Source of the DNA: UBA10677 sp045654245
GTDB lineage: Bacteria > Bacillota > Clostridia > Christensenellales > Pumilibacteraceae
DNA length: 20,445 nucleotides
NCBI GenBank assembly: GCA_045654245.1
Contig: JAZOMX010000034.1
Coordinates: forward strand, 1-20,445
Reading direction: 5' to 3'
A program made the position numbers and the translations under genes. Below are positions 7,416 through 14,011 of the stretch, one piece after another (position 1 is the stretch's first letter; each line of letters opens with the position of its first letter). Below the pieces are notes generated by a model. It was not told the origin of the DNA. It worked only from the letters and a program-made list of their open reading frames with translations, and did not search any database.

Positions 7416-8054
7416 ATGAAAAAGTATGCTTTAATTATTATTTTGTGTGTAATCGTATCGTCGCTCACGGGCTGTTCCGCCCTTGAAAAAGACGAGAGCC
7501 GAATATCTGAACTGAGAGACGGAGTGTTTTTTGCCGTGGGTGAGGATATTGAGGTTAGCCTAATTACGGGCGTAAGAGAAGAGCCGTTTACTCCCGACGG
7601 TCAAAGCGGAGAAAAACGGGAATTTTCACTACTTACGATATTGCCTAAAAAAGCAAACGCAAGTATTTTGTATTCGTTTGAATTAATTTACGGCGATAGA
7701 GTGTACGGCGGAGAGATGAATAAACATCCGCTAAAAAATTCCTTCTCTTACGAGATAGACGAGCGAATAACAGAGGCGTGTTCGGTTACGATTATCGCCC
7801 CAAATTACGCTCAAACTTTTTCATTAAAGAGCGTAATTGACGAAGAATTTATAACGGCGGACGAGGCGTATCGCATAGCGAAAAAAGAACTGCGCTCGCC
7901 TAACGGAGAGATTTTCGTTCGCTTGCTACAAAATCCGCTTACGCCCTCGGGCGAGGGATATTACTGGTATATCGCCTTCGTGGAGAGTAATTATCGCATA
8001 AAGGCGGTCTTGATTGAACCTATCAGTAAAGAAATTGTGGCGAAGAGAGAATAA
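7416..8054 (+). CDS. Putative lipoprotein of unknown function
   Basis: This 212-residue protein carries a lipoprotein signal: MKKYA, a hydrophobic core (ALIIILCVIVSSL) and the lipobox LTGC with the lipidated Cys at 20. It should be anchored on the outer face of the membrane. The mature part looks like two beta-rich regions: residues 30-130 (GVFFAVGEDIEVSLITG...), and a C-terminal part (145-212) whose ITADEAYRIAKKEL...YYWYIAFV...AVLIEPISKEIVAKRE loosely recalls a PepSY-type fold. That resemblance is tentative. There is no Shine-Dalgarno sequence before the ATG, and an in-frame TAA lies four codons upstream, so the start cannot move up; the signal peptide excludes a later start. The function is unknown. 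Confidence 0.72.
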   Translation: MKKYALIIILCVIVSSLTGCSALEKDESRISELRDGVFFAVGEDIEVSLITGVREEPFTPDGQSGEKREFSLLTILPKKANASILYSFELIYGDRVYGGEMNKHPLKNSFSYEIDERITEACSVTIIAPNYAQTFSLKSVIDEEFITADEAYRIAKKELRSPNGEIFVRLLQNPLTPSGEGYYWYIAFVESNYRIKAVLIEPISKEIVAKRE

Positions 8055-8063
8055 GCGACGATA

Positions 8064-8081
8064 TTTAGTTAATTAACTAAA
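8064..8081. promoter_or_regulatory. 18-base perfect palindrome, operator-like
   Basis: TTTAGTTAATTAACTAAA is a perfect palindrome between the lipoprotein stop and the promoter of the next gene, about 50 bases upstream of that -10 box. It lacks a loop and a T-run, so it is not a terminator. It could bind a dimeric regulator. AT-rich DNA produces such sites by chance more often than GC-rich DNA. Confidence 0.35.
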
Positions 8082-8130
8082 ATAAAAAATAAAAAACCCC
8101 CGTAAAATATTTTCTTTTTTTTGAAACTTG

Positions 8131-8139
8131 TGATATAAT
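8131..8139 (+). promoter_or_regulatory. Extended -10 promoter for the 8168 gene and guaB
   Basis: TGA-TATAAT (8131-8139) is an extended -10 element. No good -35 lies 17 bases upstream, only a T-rich tract, which is typical of extended -10 promoters. It precedes the GTG start at 8168 by 28 bases and would serve guaB by read-through. Confidence 0.6.
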
Positions 8140-8167
8140 AGACAAAATACCACCAAGGAGAGATGGC

Positions 8168-9007
8168 GTGGAGGAGCAAAATAAAGCCCCGGTAAGCGAT
8201 GCGGAAATAATTTCTACGACTGCAATAAAAACGGTTTATTGGCTAGTAATCGTTTTATCGCTTGCGCTAACTTTGTTTTATATGCTTTTCCCGTACACGA
8301 CTTCTCGGATGTATTACGACCTCGGTGATTACTATAAGGCGTACGATTGCGCAAGTAGAGCAGGACGAGTTAGCGATGGTAAGCGAAAGGTAAACGCTAT
8401 GCTTGATAGCGTAAACTATTCCGCATTGATTTTTGACGGCGACGAAGATTTCGCAACCGAAGTGGAAAAAAGCACGCAAGAATTTCTCTCGAGCGAAAGT
8501 TGTAGGGCGCGTATTTCCCTTATCGACGAATACAACCTATCTTCTTCGGCAAAGATTATCCGCCCAAATCTTTTTAGTTATGAAGATTACCTCTATTCGC
8601 TAAACGCAAAAGCGAGAGCGAGCAAGGGCGAAACTACGCTACTTTATAAAGGCGAGTACTTGAAAGCGAACGAACTTATCGTTTCGGTCGAGAGCGTAAA
8701 AGAGAGAGCAATATTGTTCTCCCAAATAGCGACGGTAATCGAGAAAACGGGAAAAACCGAAGTTGTTAATACCCAGTTTTTGCTTGAGGTTATGGACGAA
8801 TATATATCGGACGCGTTAGCCGAAACGGACGAACTAACTAGGCTATATCTAGTTAAAGCGTATGAAAAACTTTTCGTTAGATTAGTTTCCGTAAACGCTA
8901 TTCCGTCTACCGTTATGGATTTAATAAAGTTGGTTTCCTACGAAGGACAAACTTACGAGATTACCGACCTGTATTATAACAAATTATTGCTTGAATATTG
9001 TAAATAA
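8168..9007 (+). CDS. Single-pass membrane protein of unknown function, upstream of guaB
   Basis: This 279-residue protein has one transmembrane helix near residues 23-42 (VYWLVIVLSLALTLFYMLF), preceded by an acidic cytoplasmic head. About 235 mostly helical residues follow it. The first helices after the membrane (YYDLGDYYKAYDCASRAG) resemble one TPR-like hairpin, but no repeat array or named domain is evident. The start is GTG: AAGGAG sits seven bases before it, whereas the nearby ATG at 8163 is out of frame. The start of guaB lies 16 bases after its stop, so the two form an operon. The family is not recognised. The tight linkage to guaB may reflect shared transcription rather than shared function. 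Confidence 0.65.
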   Translation: MEEQNKAPVSDAEIISTTAIKTVYWLVIVLSLALTLFYMLFPYTTSRMYYDLGDYYKAYDCASRAGRVSDGKRKVNAMLDSVNYSALIFDGDEDFATEVEKSTQEFLSSESCRARISLIDEYNLSSSAKIIRPNLFSYEDYLYSLNAKARASKGETTLLYKGEYLKANELIVSVESVKERAILFSQIATVIEKTGKTEVVNTQFLLEVMDEYISDALAETDELTRLYLVKAYEKLFVRLVSVNAIPSTVMDLIKLVSYEGQTYEITDLYYNKLLLEYCK

Positions 9008-9023
9008 ATTTTAGGAGATGCGT

Positions 9024-10478
9024 ATGAATAAAATCGTAAAAGAAGGACTTACTTTTGACGACGTGCTACTAATTCCCGGCGAATCGCACGTTTTACCTAA
9101 CGCCGTAGATTTAAGCACGAAGTTATCTAAAAACATCACGCTTAATATTCCTCTTTTGTCTGCCGCTATGGATACCGTAACCGAATCCCGTCTAGCGATT
9201 GCGATTGCAAGAGAGGGTGGTATGGGTATTATCCATAAGAATATGTCGATTGACCAGCAGGCTGAACATATCGACAAGGTAAAGAGAAGTGAGCACGGCG
9301 TAATAACCGACCCATTCTTCCTAGACCCCGACTGTTTGCTCCGTGACGCTCTTGCGCTTATGAGCAAGTATAGAATTAGCGGTGTTCCCATTACGGTTGA
9401 CGGAAAACTCGTTGGAATTTTGACCAACAGAGATTTGCGTTTTGAGACCAACTTCGACCAACCCATTAAGAACGTTATGACCAAAGAAAACTTGGTTACC
9501 GCTCCCGTTGGAACTACGCTTGAAGAAGCACAAAAAATTCTTGGAAAGCACAGAATTGAAAAACTTCCTATCGTTGATGCGGATTTCAAACTTAAGGGAT
9601 TGATTACGATTAAAGATATCGAAAAAGCAATCCAGTATCCGCACTCTGCAAAAGATAAGAAAGGTAGATTGCTAGTAGGTGCTGCAATTTCTAACAGTTC
9701 TAACTACCTCGACAGAGCAAAAGCGCTCGTTGACGCAAAGGTTGACTGTCTAGTTATGGACTCGGCTCACGGCCACAATATCGGCGTAATGAACGCGGTA
9801 GAGAAAGTTCGCGAGGCTTGTCCCGACGTAACGCTTATTGCTGGTAACGTAGCAACCGCAGCGGCTGCAACCGCACTCTTCGAGCGTGGCGCAGACGTAG
9901 TAAAGGTTGGTATCGGCCCTGGTTCAATTTGTACTACCCGCGTAGTAGCAGGTATTGGCGTTCCTCAAGTTACTGCAATTATGGATTGCGGAGAGGTTGC
10001 TGATAAATACGGTAGAGCAATTATTGCCGACGGCGGTATTAAATACAGCGGAGACATCACTAAAGCAATCGCCGCAGGCGCAAACGCTTGTATGATAGGT
10101 TCGCTCTTTGCCGGCACCGAGGAAAGCCCTGGAGAACTCGAAATATACCAAGGTAGAAACTTTAAGTCTTACCGTGGTATGGGTAGTATGGGCGCTATGG
10201 CGCTTGGTAGCAAGGATAGATACTTCCAGACCGACGCAAAGAAACTCGTACCCGAGGGTGTAGAGGGAAGAGTACCTTACCGTGGACCTCTTTCTGATAT
10301 CGTATATCAACTTATGGGTGGCTTGCGTGCAGGTATGGGATATTGTGGACAACCTACGATTAACGACCTCCGTCAAAATGCGCAGTTCGTTAAGATTACT
10401 TCGGCGTCGCTTATCGAGAGCCATCCCCACGATATTTCGATTACTAAAGAAAGCCCCAACTATTCGCCTAAAAACTAA
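9024..10478 (+). CDS. guaB: Inosine-5'-monophosphate dehydrogenase
   Basis: GuaB oxidises IMP to XMP with NAD+, the committed step of guanine nucleotide synthesis, as a cytoplasmic tetramer. The 484 residues carry the N-terminal TFDDVLLIPG signature (10-19) and a pair of CBS domains inserted near 90-205 (Bateman module, site of purine nucleotide control). The active-site loop is GIGPGSICTTR with the catalytic Cys at 303, and MGSMGAM (386-392) is the IMP-phosphate region. The start at 9024 is preferred over the in-frame ATG at 9018: AGGAG (9013-9017) abuts the first ATG but stands six bases before the second. The gene follows the membrane protein by 16 bases and ends at a strong terminator. 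Codon choice is biased towards well-expressed forms. Confidence 0.97.
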   Translation: MNKIVKEGLTFDDVLLIPGESHVLPNAVDLSTKLSKNITLNIPLLSAAMDTVTESRLAIAIAREGGMGIIHKNMSIDQQAEHIDKVKRSEHGVITDPFFLDPDCLLRDALALMSKYRISGVPITVDGKLVGILTNRDLRFETNFDQPIKNVMTKENLVTAPVGTTLEEAQKILGKHRIEKLPIVDADFKLKGLITIKDIEKAIQYPHSAKDKKGRLLVGAAISNSSNYLDRAKALVDAKVDCLVMDSAHGHNIGVMNAVEKVREACPDVTLIAGNVATAAAATALFERGADVVKVGIGPGSICTTRVVAGIGVPQVTAIMDCGEVADKYGRAIIADGGIKYSGDITKAIAAGANACMIGSLFAGTEESPGELEIYQGRNFKSYRGMGSMGAMALGSKDRYFQTDAKKLVPEGVEGRVPYRGPLSDIVYQLMGGLRAGMGYCGQPTINDLRQNAQFVKITSASLIESHPHDISITKESPNYSPKN

Positions 10479-10486
10479 CGCATCAA

Positions 10487-10516
10487 AAAAAAGCGGTGTT
10501 TATTCACCGCTTTTTT
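10487..10516 (+). terminator. guaB terminator
   Basis: AAAAAAGCGGTG (10487-10498) pairs with CACCGCTTTTTT (10505-10516) around a 6-base loop, nine bases after the guaB stop. Confidence 0.9.
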
Positions 10517-10527
10517 ATATTTTCCGC

Positions 10528-10563
10528 AAAAAAATGCGCTCCTGAATAGAGGAGCGCATTTTT
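10528..10563 (-). terminator. glyS terminator (works on both strands)
   Basis: On the plus strand AAAAATGCGCTCCT and AGGAGCGCATTTTT form a 14-base stem around GAATAG (10530-10563). Read on the minus strand it ends in seven Ts (10528-10534), three bases past the glyS stop. It is adjacent to, and separate from, the guaB terminator, giving the converging genes one each. Confidence 0.88.
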
Positions 10564-10565
10564 AG

Positions 10566-11969
10566 TTAGAATTGCATTTTTTCGTTAAAATAGTTTAGTA
10601 GGTCTGCAATCGGCATACGAACTTGTTCCATAGAATCACGGTCACGAACGGTTACGCAGTTATCTTCGAGCGTGTCGAAGTCAACGGTTACGCAGAACGG
10701 AGTTCCGATTTCGTCTTGACGGCGATAGCGTTTACCGATTGAGCCAGCCTCGTCGTACTCACAGTTGAAGTATTTGCAGAGGTTCTCGTAGATTTCGTTA
10801 GCGGGTTCAGCCAACTTCTTGGAAAGGGGAAGAACAGCAACTTTTACGGGAGCGATTGCGGGGTGGAAATGCATAACGGTACGGATATCGTTTTTCTCAG
10901 CGTCGATTACTTCTTCGTCGTAAGCGTCGCAAAGAACCATAAGCACGCTACGCTCTACGCCGAGCGACGGTTCGATAACGTAAGGAACGTAACGCTCGTT
11001 GGTGTCGGGGTCAAAGTAAGTAAGGTCTTTGCCCGAAACGTTTTGGTGTTGCGTAAGGTCGTAGTCAGTTCTATCCGCAATACCCCAAAGTTCGCCCCAT
11101 CCGAAGGGGAAAAGGTATTCAAAGTCGGTCGTAGCCTTGGAATAGAAACATAGTTCCTCGGGGTCGTGGTCGCGGAGACGCAAGTGGTCTTCCTTGATAC
11201 CAATTGAGAGTAGCCAGTTACGGCAGAACGAACGCCAGTAGTCGAACCATTCTAGGTCGGTTCCGGGCTTGCAGAAGAACTCAAGTTCCATTTGTTCAAA
11301 CTCACGAACGCGGAAAATGAAGTTACCGGGCGTAATTTCGTTACGGAACGATTTTCCGATTTGACCGATACCAAACGGAAGTTTCTTTCTGGACGAACGC
11401 TGAACGGAAACGAAGTTGGTGAAAATACGTTGCGCCGTCTCGGGACGGAGATAAACGGTATTTTTAGCGTCTTCGGTAACGCCTTGGAAAGTCTTAAACA
11501 TTAGGTTGAACTGACGGATATCAGTAAAGTTGTGCTTTTTACAAGTCGGGCAGGGAATATTATGCTCTTCGATAAACTCTTTCATTTCCGCTTGAGAGAA
11601 AGCGTCAATCGGTTTAGGTAAAGCAAAGCCCGTTTCTTCGCACCAACCCTCGATTAGTTTGTCTGCTCTAAAACGCTCGTGGCACTCACGGCAGTCGAGA
11701 AGGGGGTCTGAAAATCCTGCAAGGTGACCGCTAGCAACCCAAGTTTGAGGATTCATCAAAATAGCGGCGTCGAGACCGACGTTGTATTTGTTTTCTTGAA
11801 CGAACTTTTTCCACCAAGCGCGCTTGATGTTGTTTTTTAGTTCAACTCCGAGCGGACCGTAATCCCAAGTATTAGCAAGACCGCCGTAAATTTCGCTACC
11901 AGCAAAGATAAAGCCTCTACCTTTGCAAAGTGCGGTAAGTTTGTCCATCGTGAGTTTATTGTTTTCCAT
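10566..11969 (-). CDS. glyS: Glycyl-tRNA synthetase, alpha2 class II type
   Basis: GlyRS charges tRNA-Gly with glycine using ATP. The 467 residues match the single-chain, homodimeric (eukaryote/archaea/Gram-positive) type rather than the two-subunit bacterial type. An N-terminal catalytic segment reads GRGFIFAGSEIYGGLANTWD. Class II motif 2 is FRNEITPGNFIFRVREFEQM, and motif 3 is EPSLGVERSVLMVL. The C-terminus (about 370-467) is the anticodon-binding domain. Cys pairs near residues 90-150 (CRECHERF, CPTCKKH) could form a zinc-binding insertion. AAGGAG lies six bases before the ATG. The promoter gives a leader of only about 30 bases, leaving no room for a T-box. Gram-positive glyS genes often have a T-box, so its absence is mildly notable. 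Confidence 0.96.
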   Translation of the reverse strand: MENNKLTMDKLTALCKGRGFIFAGSEIYGGLANTWDYGPLGVELKNNIKRAWWKKFVQENKYNVGLDAAILMNPQTWVASGHLAGFSDPLLDCRECHERFRADKLIEGWCEETGFALPKPIDAFSQAEMKEFIEEHNIPCPTCKKHNFTDIRQFNLMFKTFQGVTEDAKNTVYLRPETAQRIFTNFVSVQRSSRKKLPFGIGQIGKSFRNEITPGNFIFRVREFEQMELEFFCKPGTDLEWFDYWRSFCRNWLLSIGIKEDHLRLRDHDPEELCFYSKATTDFEYLFPFGWGELWGIADRTDYDLTQHQNVSGKDLTYFDPDTNERYVPYVIEPSLGVERSVLMVLCDAYDEEVIDAEKNDIRTVMHFHPAIAPVKVAVLPLSKKLAEPANEIYENLCKYFNCEYDEAGSIGKRYRRQDEIGTPFCVTVDFDTLEDNCVTVRDRDSMEQVRMPIADLLNYFNEKMQF

Positions 11970-12004
11970 AACTCGCTCCTTGAATAAAATTATCTATCTA
12001 GAAT

Positions 12005-12033
12005 ATAATAGTAAGTTTTTTTGAATTTGTCAA
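12005..12033 (-). promoter_or_regulatory. glyS promoter
   Basis: On the minus strand TTGACA (12033-12028) and TATTAT (12010-12005) are separated by 17 bases. The start site would be near 11998, about 30 bases from the glyS ATG. It overlaps the tract upstream of the divergent promoter at 12035. Confidence 0.8.
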
Positions 12034-12034
12034 G

Positions 12035-12043
12035 TGGTATAAT
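12035..12043 (+). promoter_or_regulatory. Divergent extended -10 promoter for the Cys-rich protein
   Basis: TGG-TATAAT (12035-12043) is an extended -10 with a poor -35. It points toward the gene at 12181 and begins two bases from the glyS -35 box, so the two promoters probably compete for RNA polymerase. The resulting leader would be about 130 bases. Confidence 0.6.
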
Positions 12044-12122
12044 CACACCAACGAGTAAAAATCATATTATGAATTAGGATATCCTTAAAAGCAAAAGAAA
12101 AACGAAAGAATTTCGGGCTAAC

Positions 12123-12157
12123 TTACTTTTTCCCGAGCGTACGGCGGGAGAAAGTAA
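12123..12157 (+). promoter_or_regulatory. Strong hairpin in the leader of the Cys-rich gene
   Basis: TTACTTTTTCCCG (12123-12135) pairs with CGGGAGAAAGTAA (12145-12157) along 13 positions, with one G-U pair, around a 9-base loop (AGCGTACGG). It ends about eight bases before the AAAAAGGAGGG ribosome site. No T-run follows, so it is more likely an mRNA-stability or translation-control element than a terminator. Confidence 0.6.
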
Positions 12158-12180
12158 AATTCAAAAAGGAGGGAGAGACA

Positions 12181-12369
12181 ATGTTTAATAACGGGTGCGG
12201 ATGCGGAAGCGATATCTTTTTACTGCTCATCTTGTTGTGCTGTTGCGGATGCGGTAACGGTAACGGATGCGGATACGATAAGAAAGGTTGCGACTGCTGT
12301 GATTTAATTCTACTTATCATACTCTTGAATTGTATTTGTGGAAATAAAAACGACTGTTACTGCAAGTAA
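12181..12369 (+). CDS. Small cysteine-rich, internally duplicated hydrophobic protein
   Basis: This 62-residue protein has 14 cysteines and no recognised function. It contains two copies of one unit. C-G-C-G-S-D followed by eight hydrophobic residues (12-19), then CCCGCG, corresponds to C-D-C-C-D followed by eight hydrophobic residues (42-49), then NCICG. The hydrophobic stretches are short for full membrane spans but could insert or pack together, and the Cys/Gly clusters could bind metal or cross-link. Translation is well supported by AAAAGGAGGG at a good distance, and the gene has its own promoter and terminator. I recall similar short Cys-rich proteins in Clostridia, sometimes auto-named after chorion proteins, which is not informative. 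A spore or envelope role is possible but not shown. Confidence 0.75.
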   Translation: MFNNGCGCGSDIFLLLILLCCCGCGNGNGCGYDKKGCDCCDLILLIILLNCICGNKNDCYCK

Positions 12370-12403
12370 CACTACATAAGAAAAAAACGAAAAATGCCTT
12401 TGT

Positions 12404-12435
12404 GGTTGCTCGGTTTTCGAGCAACCGCTTTTTTT
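12404..12435 (+). terminator. Terminator of the Cys-rich gene
   Basis: GGTTGCTCG (12404-12412) and CGAGCAACC (12418-12426) form a perfect 9-base stem around GTTTT, followed by GC and seven Ts (12429-12435). Confidence 0.9.
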
Positions 12436-12498
12436 ATAATAAATTAAAGAAATAAAGATTAAAAGTGGCGTTAAATTTGTCAATACTCAAAAAAATGC

Positions 12499-12527
12499 TT
12501 GCTTTATGGCGTGCGTTATGATATTAT
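12499..12527 (+). promoter_or_regulatory. Probable promoter of the panT-coaX-hom operon
   Basis: TTGCTT (12499-12504) and TATTAT (12522-12527) are 17 bases apart, with TG one base before the -10. A second TATAAT at 12535-12540 has a weak TGCGTT at the right distance and is an alternative. The resulting leader is about 85-95 bases and contains no riboswitch I recognise. Confidence 0.55.
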
Positions 12528-12626
12528 ATTCTAGTATAATCGTCGGTACTTTTTAAGACTGAACGGAATATTCAAAGTTTGTTGTGGTGGGTTATCGGAA
12601 ACGAAATCTAGCCGAAGGAGAGAAAA

Positions 12627-13223
12627 ATGAAGAAATCAAGACGGATTGCGTATATAGCAACCTTTATAGCGTTAATATTCGTAGCGCTAATGCTTGACAC
12701 CGTAGTTGGAGGTTTTTTGCCTATAAAACCTGCGATATTCAGTTTGCCAACGGTGTTTTGTTTTGCCCTTATGTTCGGGGGGCTTTGGTACGCCTTGCTG
12801 GGCGGATTGACTTTTGGACTTTTGTCGTTTGCTCGCTCGTTTATTACGGGAAGTATTCCGTTCCAAAATCCGTTAGTTTCTATTCTCCCAAGGGTATTGC
12901 TTGGATTCGTATTGTACGGACTTTATATTCTAGGCGCTAAAATCTTTTCTAAAAGCGGAAAGAAAGAAGTGTACTCGATAGGATTTGCGTCGCTAATTAG
13001 CGTAATAATCCATACGGTAACAGTGCTTTTTATGATGTACTTTACCGACCACACTACGATTTCGGGTGTGTTCTCGGCAATAATCAGTTTCAATTTCCCC
13101 GTTGAACTAGTAGCGACGACTATTCTAACCCCGGCACTCGTAATAGGCGTAAGACGTGGACTTCGTATTAAGATAAGCGAGCCGAAGAAAAACGAGAACG
13201 CGGAGGAAAAAGAAAATGAGTAA
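12627..13223 (+). CDS. panT: ECF transporter S component, probably pantothenate-specific (PanT-like)
   Basis: This 198-residue integral membrane protein has about six hydrophobic segments. It would be the substrate-binding S component of an energy-coupling-factor vitamin importer, working with shared EcfA/A'/T subunits encoded elsewhere. The central segment (FGLLSFARSFITGSIPFQNPL, then SILPRVLLGFVLYG, near residues 68-105) resembles the conserved stretch of PanT-type proteins as I remember it. A basic, glutamate-rich tail (EPKKNENAEEKENE) faces the cytoplasm. The specificity is mainly inferred from its neighbour: its last eight bases overlap the start of coaX, the kinase for pantothenate. GAAGGAGAG precedes the ATG. 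It could instead import another vitamin. Confidence 0.78.
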   Translation: MKKSRRIAYIATFIALIFVALMLDTVVGGFLPIKPAIFSLPTVFCFALMFGGLWYALLGGLTFGLLSFARSFITGSIPFQNPLVSILPRVLLGFVLYGLYILGAKIFSKSGKKEVYSIGFASLISVIIHTVTVLFMMYFTDHTTISGVFSAIISFNFPVELVATTILTPALVIGVRRGLRIKISEPKKNENAEEKENE

Positions 13224-14010
13224 CGGCGAAAAAGTATTAGTAATAGATATCGGAAATACCAACATAAAACTAGGAATATTTTCTAATGGCGAACTTATGT
13301 TCTCGACTAGACTTTCGTCGTCGACGCATAAAACTAGCGACGAATATTATTTGTCGGTGAAGGGTTTGTTTGAAGAAAAAGGCGTAAGTTTTTCCTCGCT
13401 TTCTGGCGTTATAATGAGTAGCGTAAACCCAAACCTAAACTATACCTTCGAACACCTCGTTACTTTCTATTCGGGCATTAAGCCTATGATAGTGGGTAGC
13501 GGAATAAAAACGGGACTAAACGTAAAGTACGATAATCCCAAAGAAGTGGGAGCGGATAGAATAGTCAATTCGGTAGGAGCGTATAGAACTTACGGTGGCC
13601 CGTGTATCGTAATTGATTGCGGAACGGCAACTACTTTTAACGTAATAAATGAAAAGGGCGAATTTTTGGGCGGAGCAATTAGTTTTGGACTTAAAGCAAG
13701 CGCCGACGCATTGTCGCAAAAAGCCTCTAAACTTCCCAAAATCGAACTTTCCGTTCCCGAAAAGGCAATCGGGAAAAGCACTATAACGAATATGCAGTCT
13801 GGAATTATCTACGGCTACGTCGGAATGGTGGAATATATTATAAAGAAATTAAAGGAAGAAATGAACTATCCGTCCGTTAAGGTAATTGCAACGGGTGGAC
13901 TAAGCGAAATCGTAAGCGCGAATAGTGATTCTATTGACGTTATTGATAGAATGCTTACGCTCAAAGGATTATATATGCTATACTCAATGAATAAGGAGGT
14001 CAAAGACTGA
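13216..14010 (+). CDS. coaX: Type III pantothenate kinase
   Basis: CoaX phosphorylates pantothenate, the first step of coenzyme A synthesis. The type III enzyme uses the ASKHA fold, needs a monovalent cation and is not feedback-inhibited by CoA. Visible motifs are the N-terminal phosphate loop VIDIGNTN (residues 9-16), GADR (112-115) with the Asp expected to act as catalytic base, and IDCGTATT (133-140) of the second ATP-binding segment. At 264 residues the length is typical. The start lies within the end of panT (ATGAGTAA overlap), after GGAGGAAAAAGAAA, so the two are coupled. With the S component it forms a pantothenate uptake-and-trap pair. Confidence 0.95.
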   Translation: MSNGEKVLVIDIGNTNIKLGIFSNGELMFSTRLSSSTHKTSDEYYLSVKGLFEEKGVSFSSLSGVIMSSVNPNLNYTFEHLVTFYSGIKPMIVGSGIKTGLNVKYDNPKEVGADRIVNSVGAYRTYGGPCIVIDCGTATTFNVINEKGEFLGGAISFGLKASADALSQKASKLPKIELSVPEKAIGKSTITNMQSGIIYGYVGMVEYIIKKLKEEMNYPSVKVIATGGLSEIVSANSDSIDVIDRMLTLKGLYMLYSMNKEVKD

Positions 14011-14011
14011 T

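Noticed and set aside
9018..9023. Upstream ATG for guaB giving two extra residues (Met-Arg)
   Set aside because: AGGAG directly abuts this ATG with no spacing, while the ATG at 9024 has the standard six-base spacing.
9011..9589. Minus-strand ORF of 192 residues within guaB
   Set aside because: It lies entirely opposite a clear IMP dehydrogenase gene and has Ser/Leu-rich antisense composition with no motif.
11970..12033. T-box leader for glyS
   Set aside because: The promoter predicts only about 30 bases of leader, with no specifier stem, T-box sequence or terminator.
12528..12626. Riboswitch before the panT operon
   Set aside because: The leader is about 90 bases with only short possible stems. 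I could not match it to a known riboswitch consensus.
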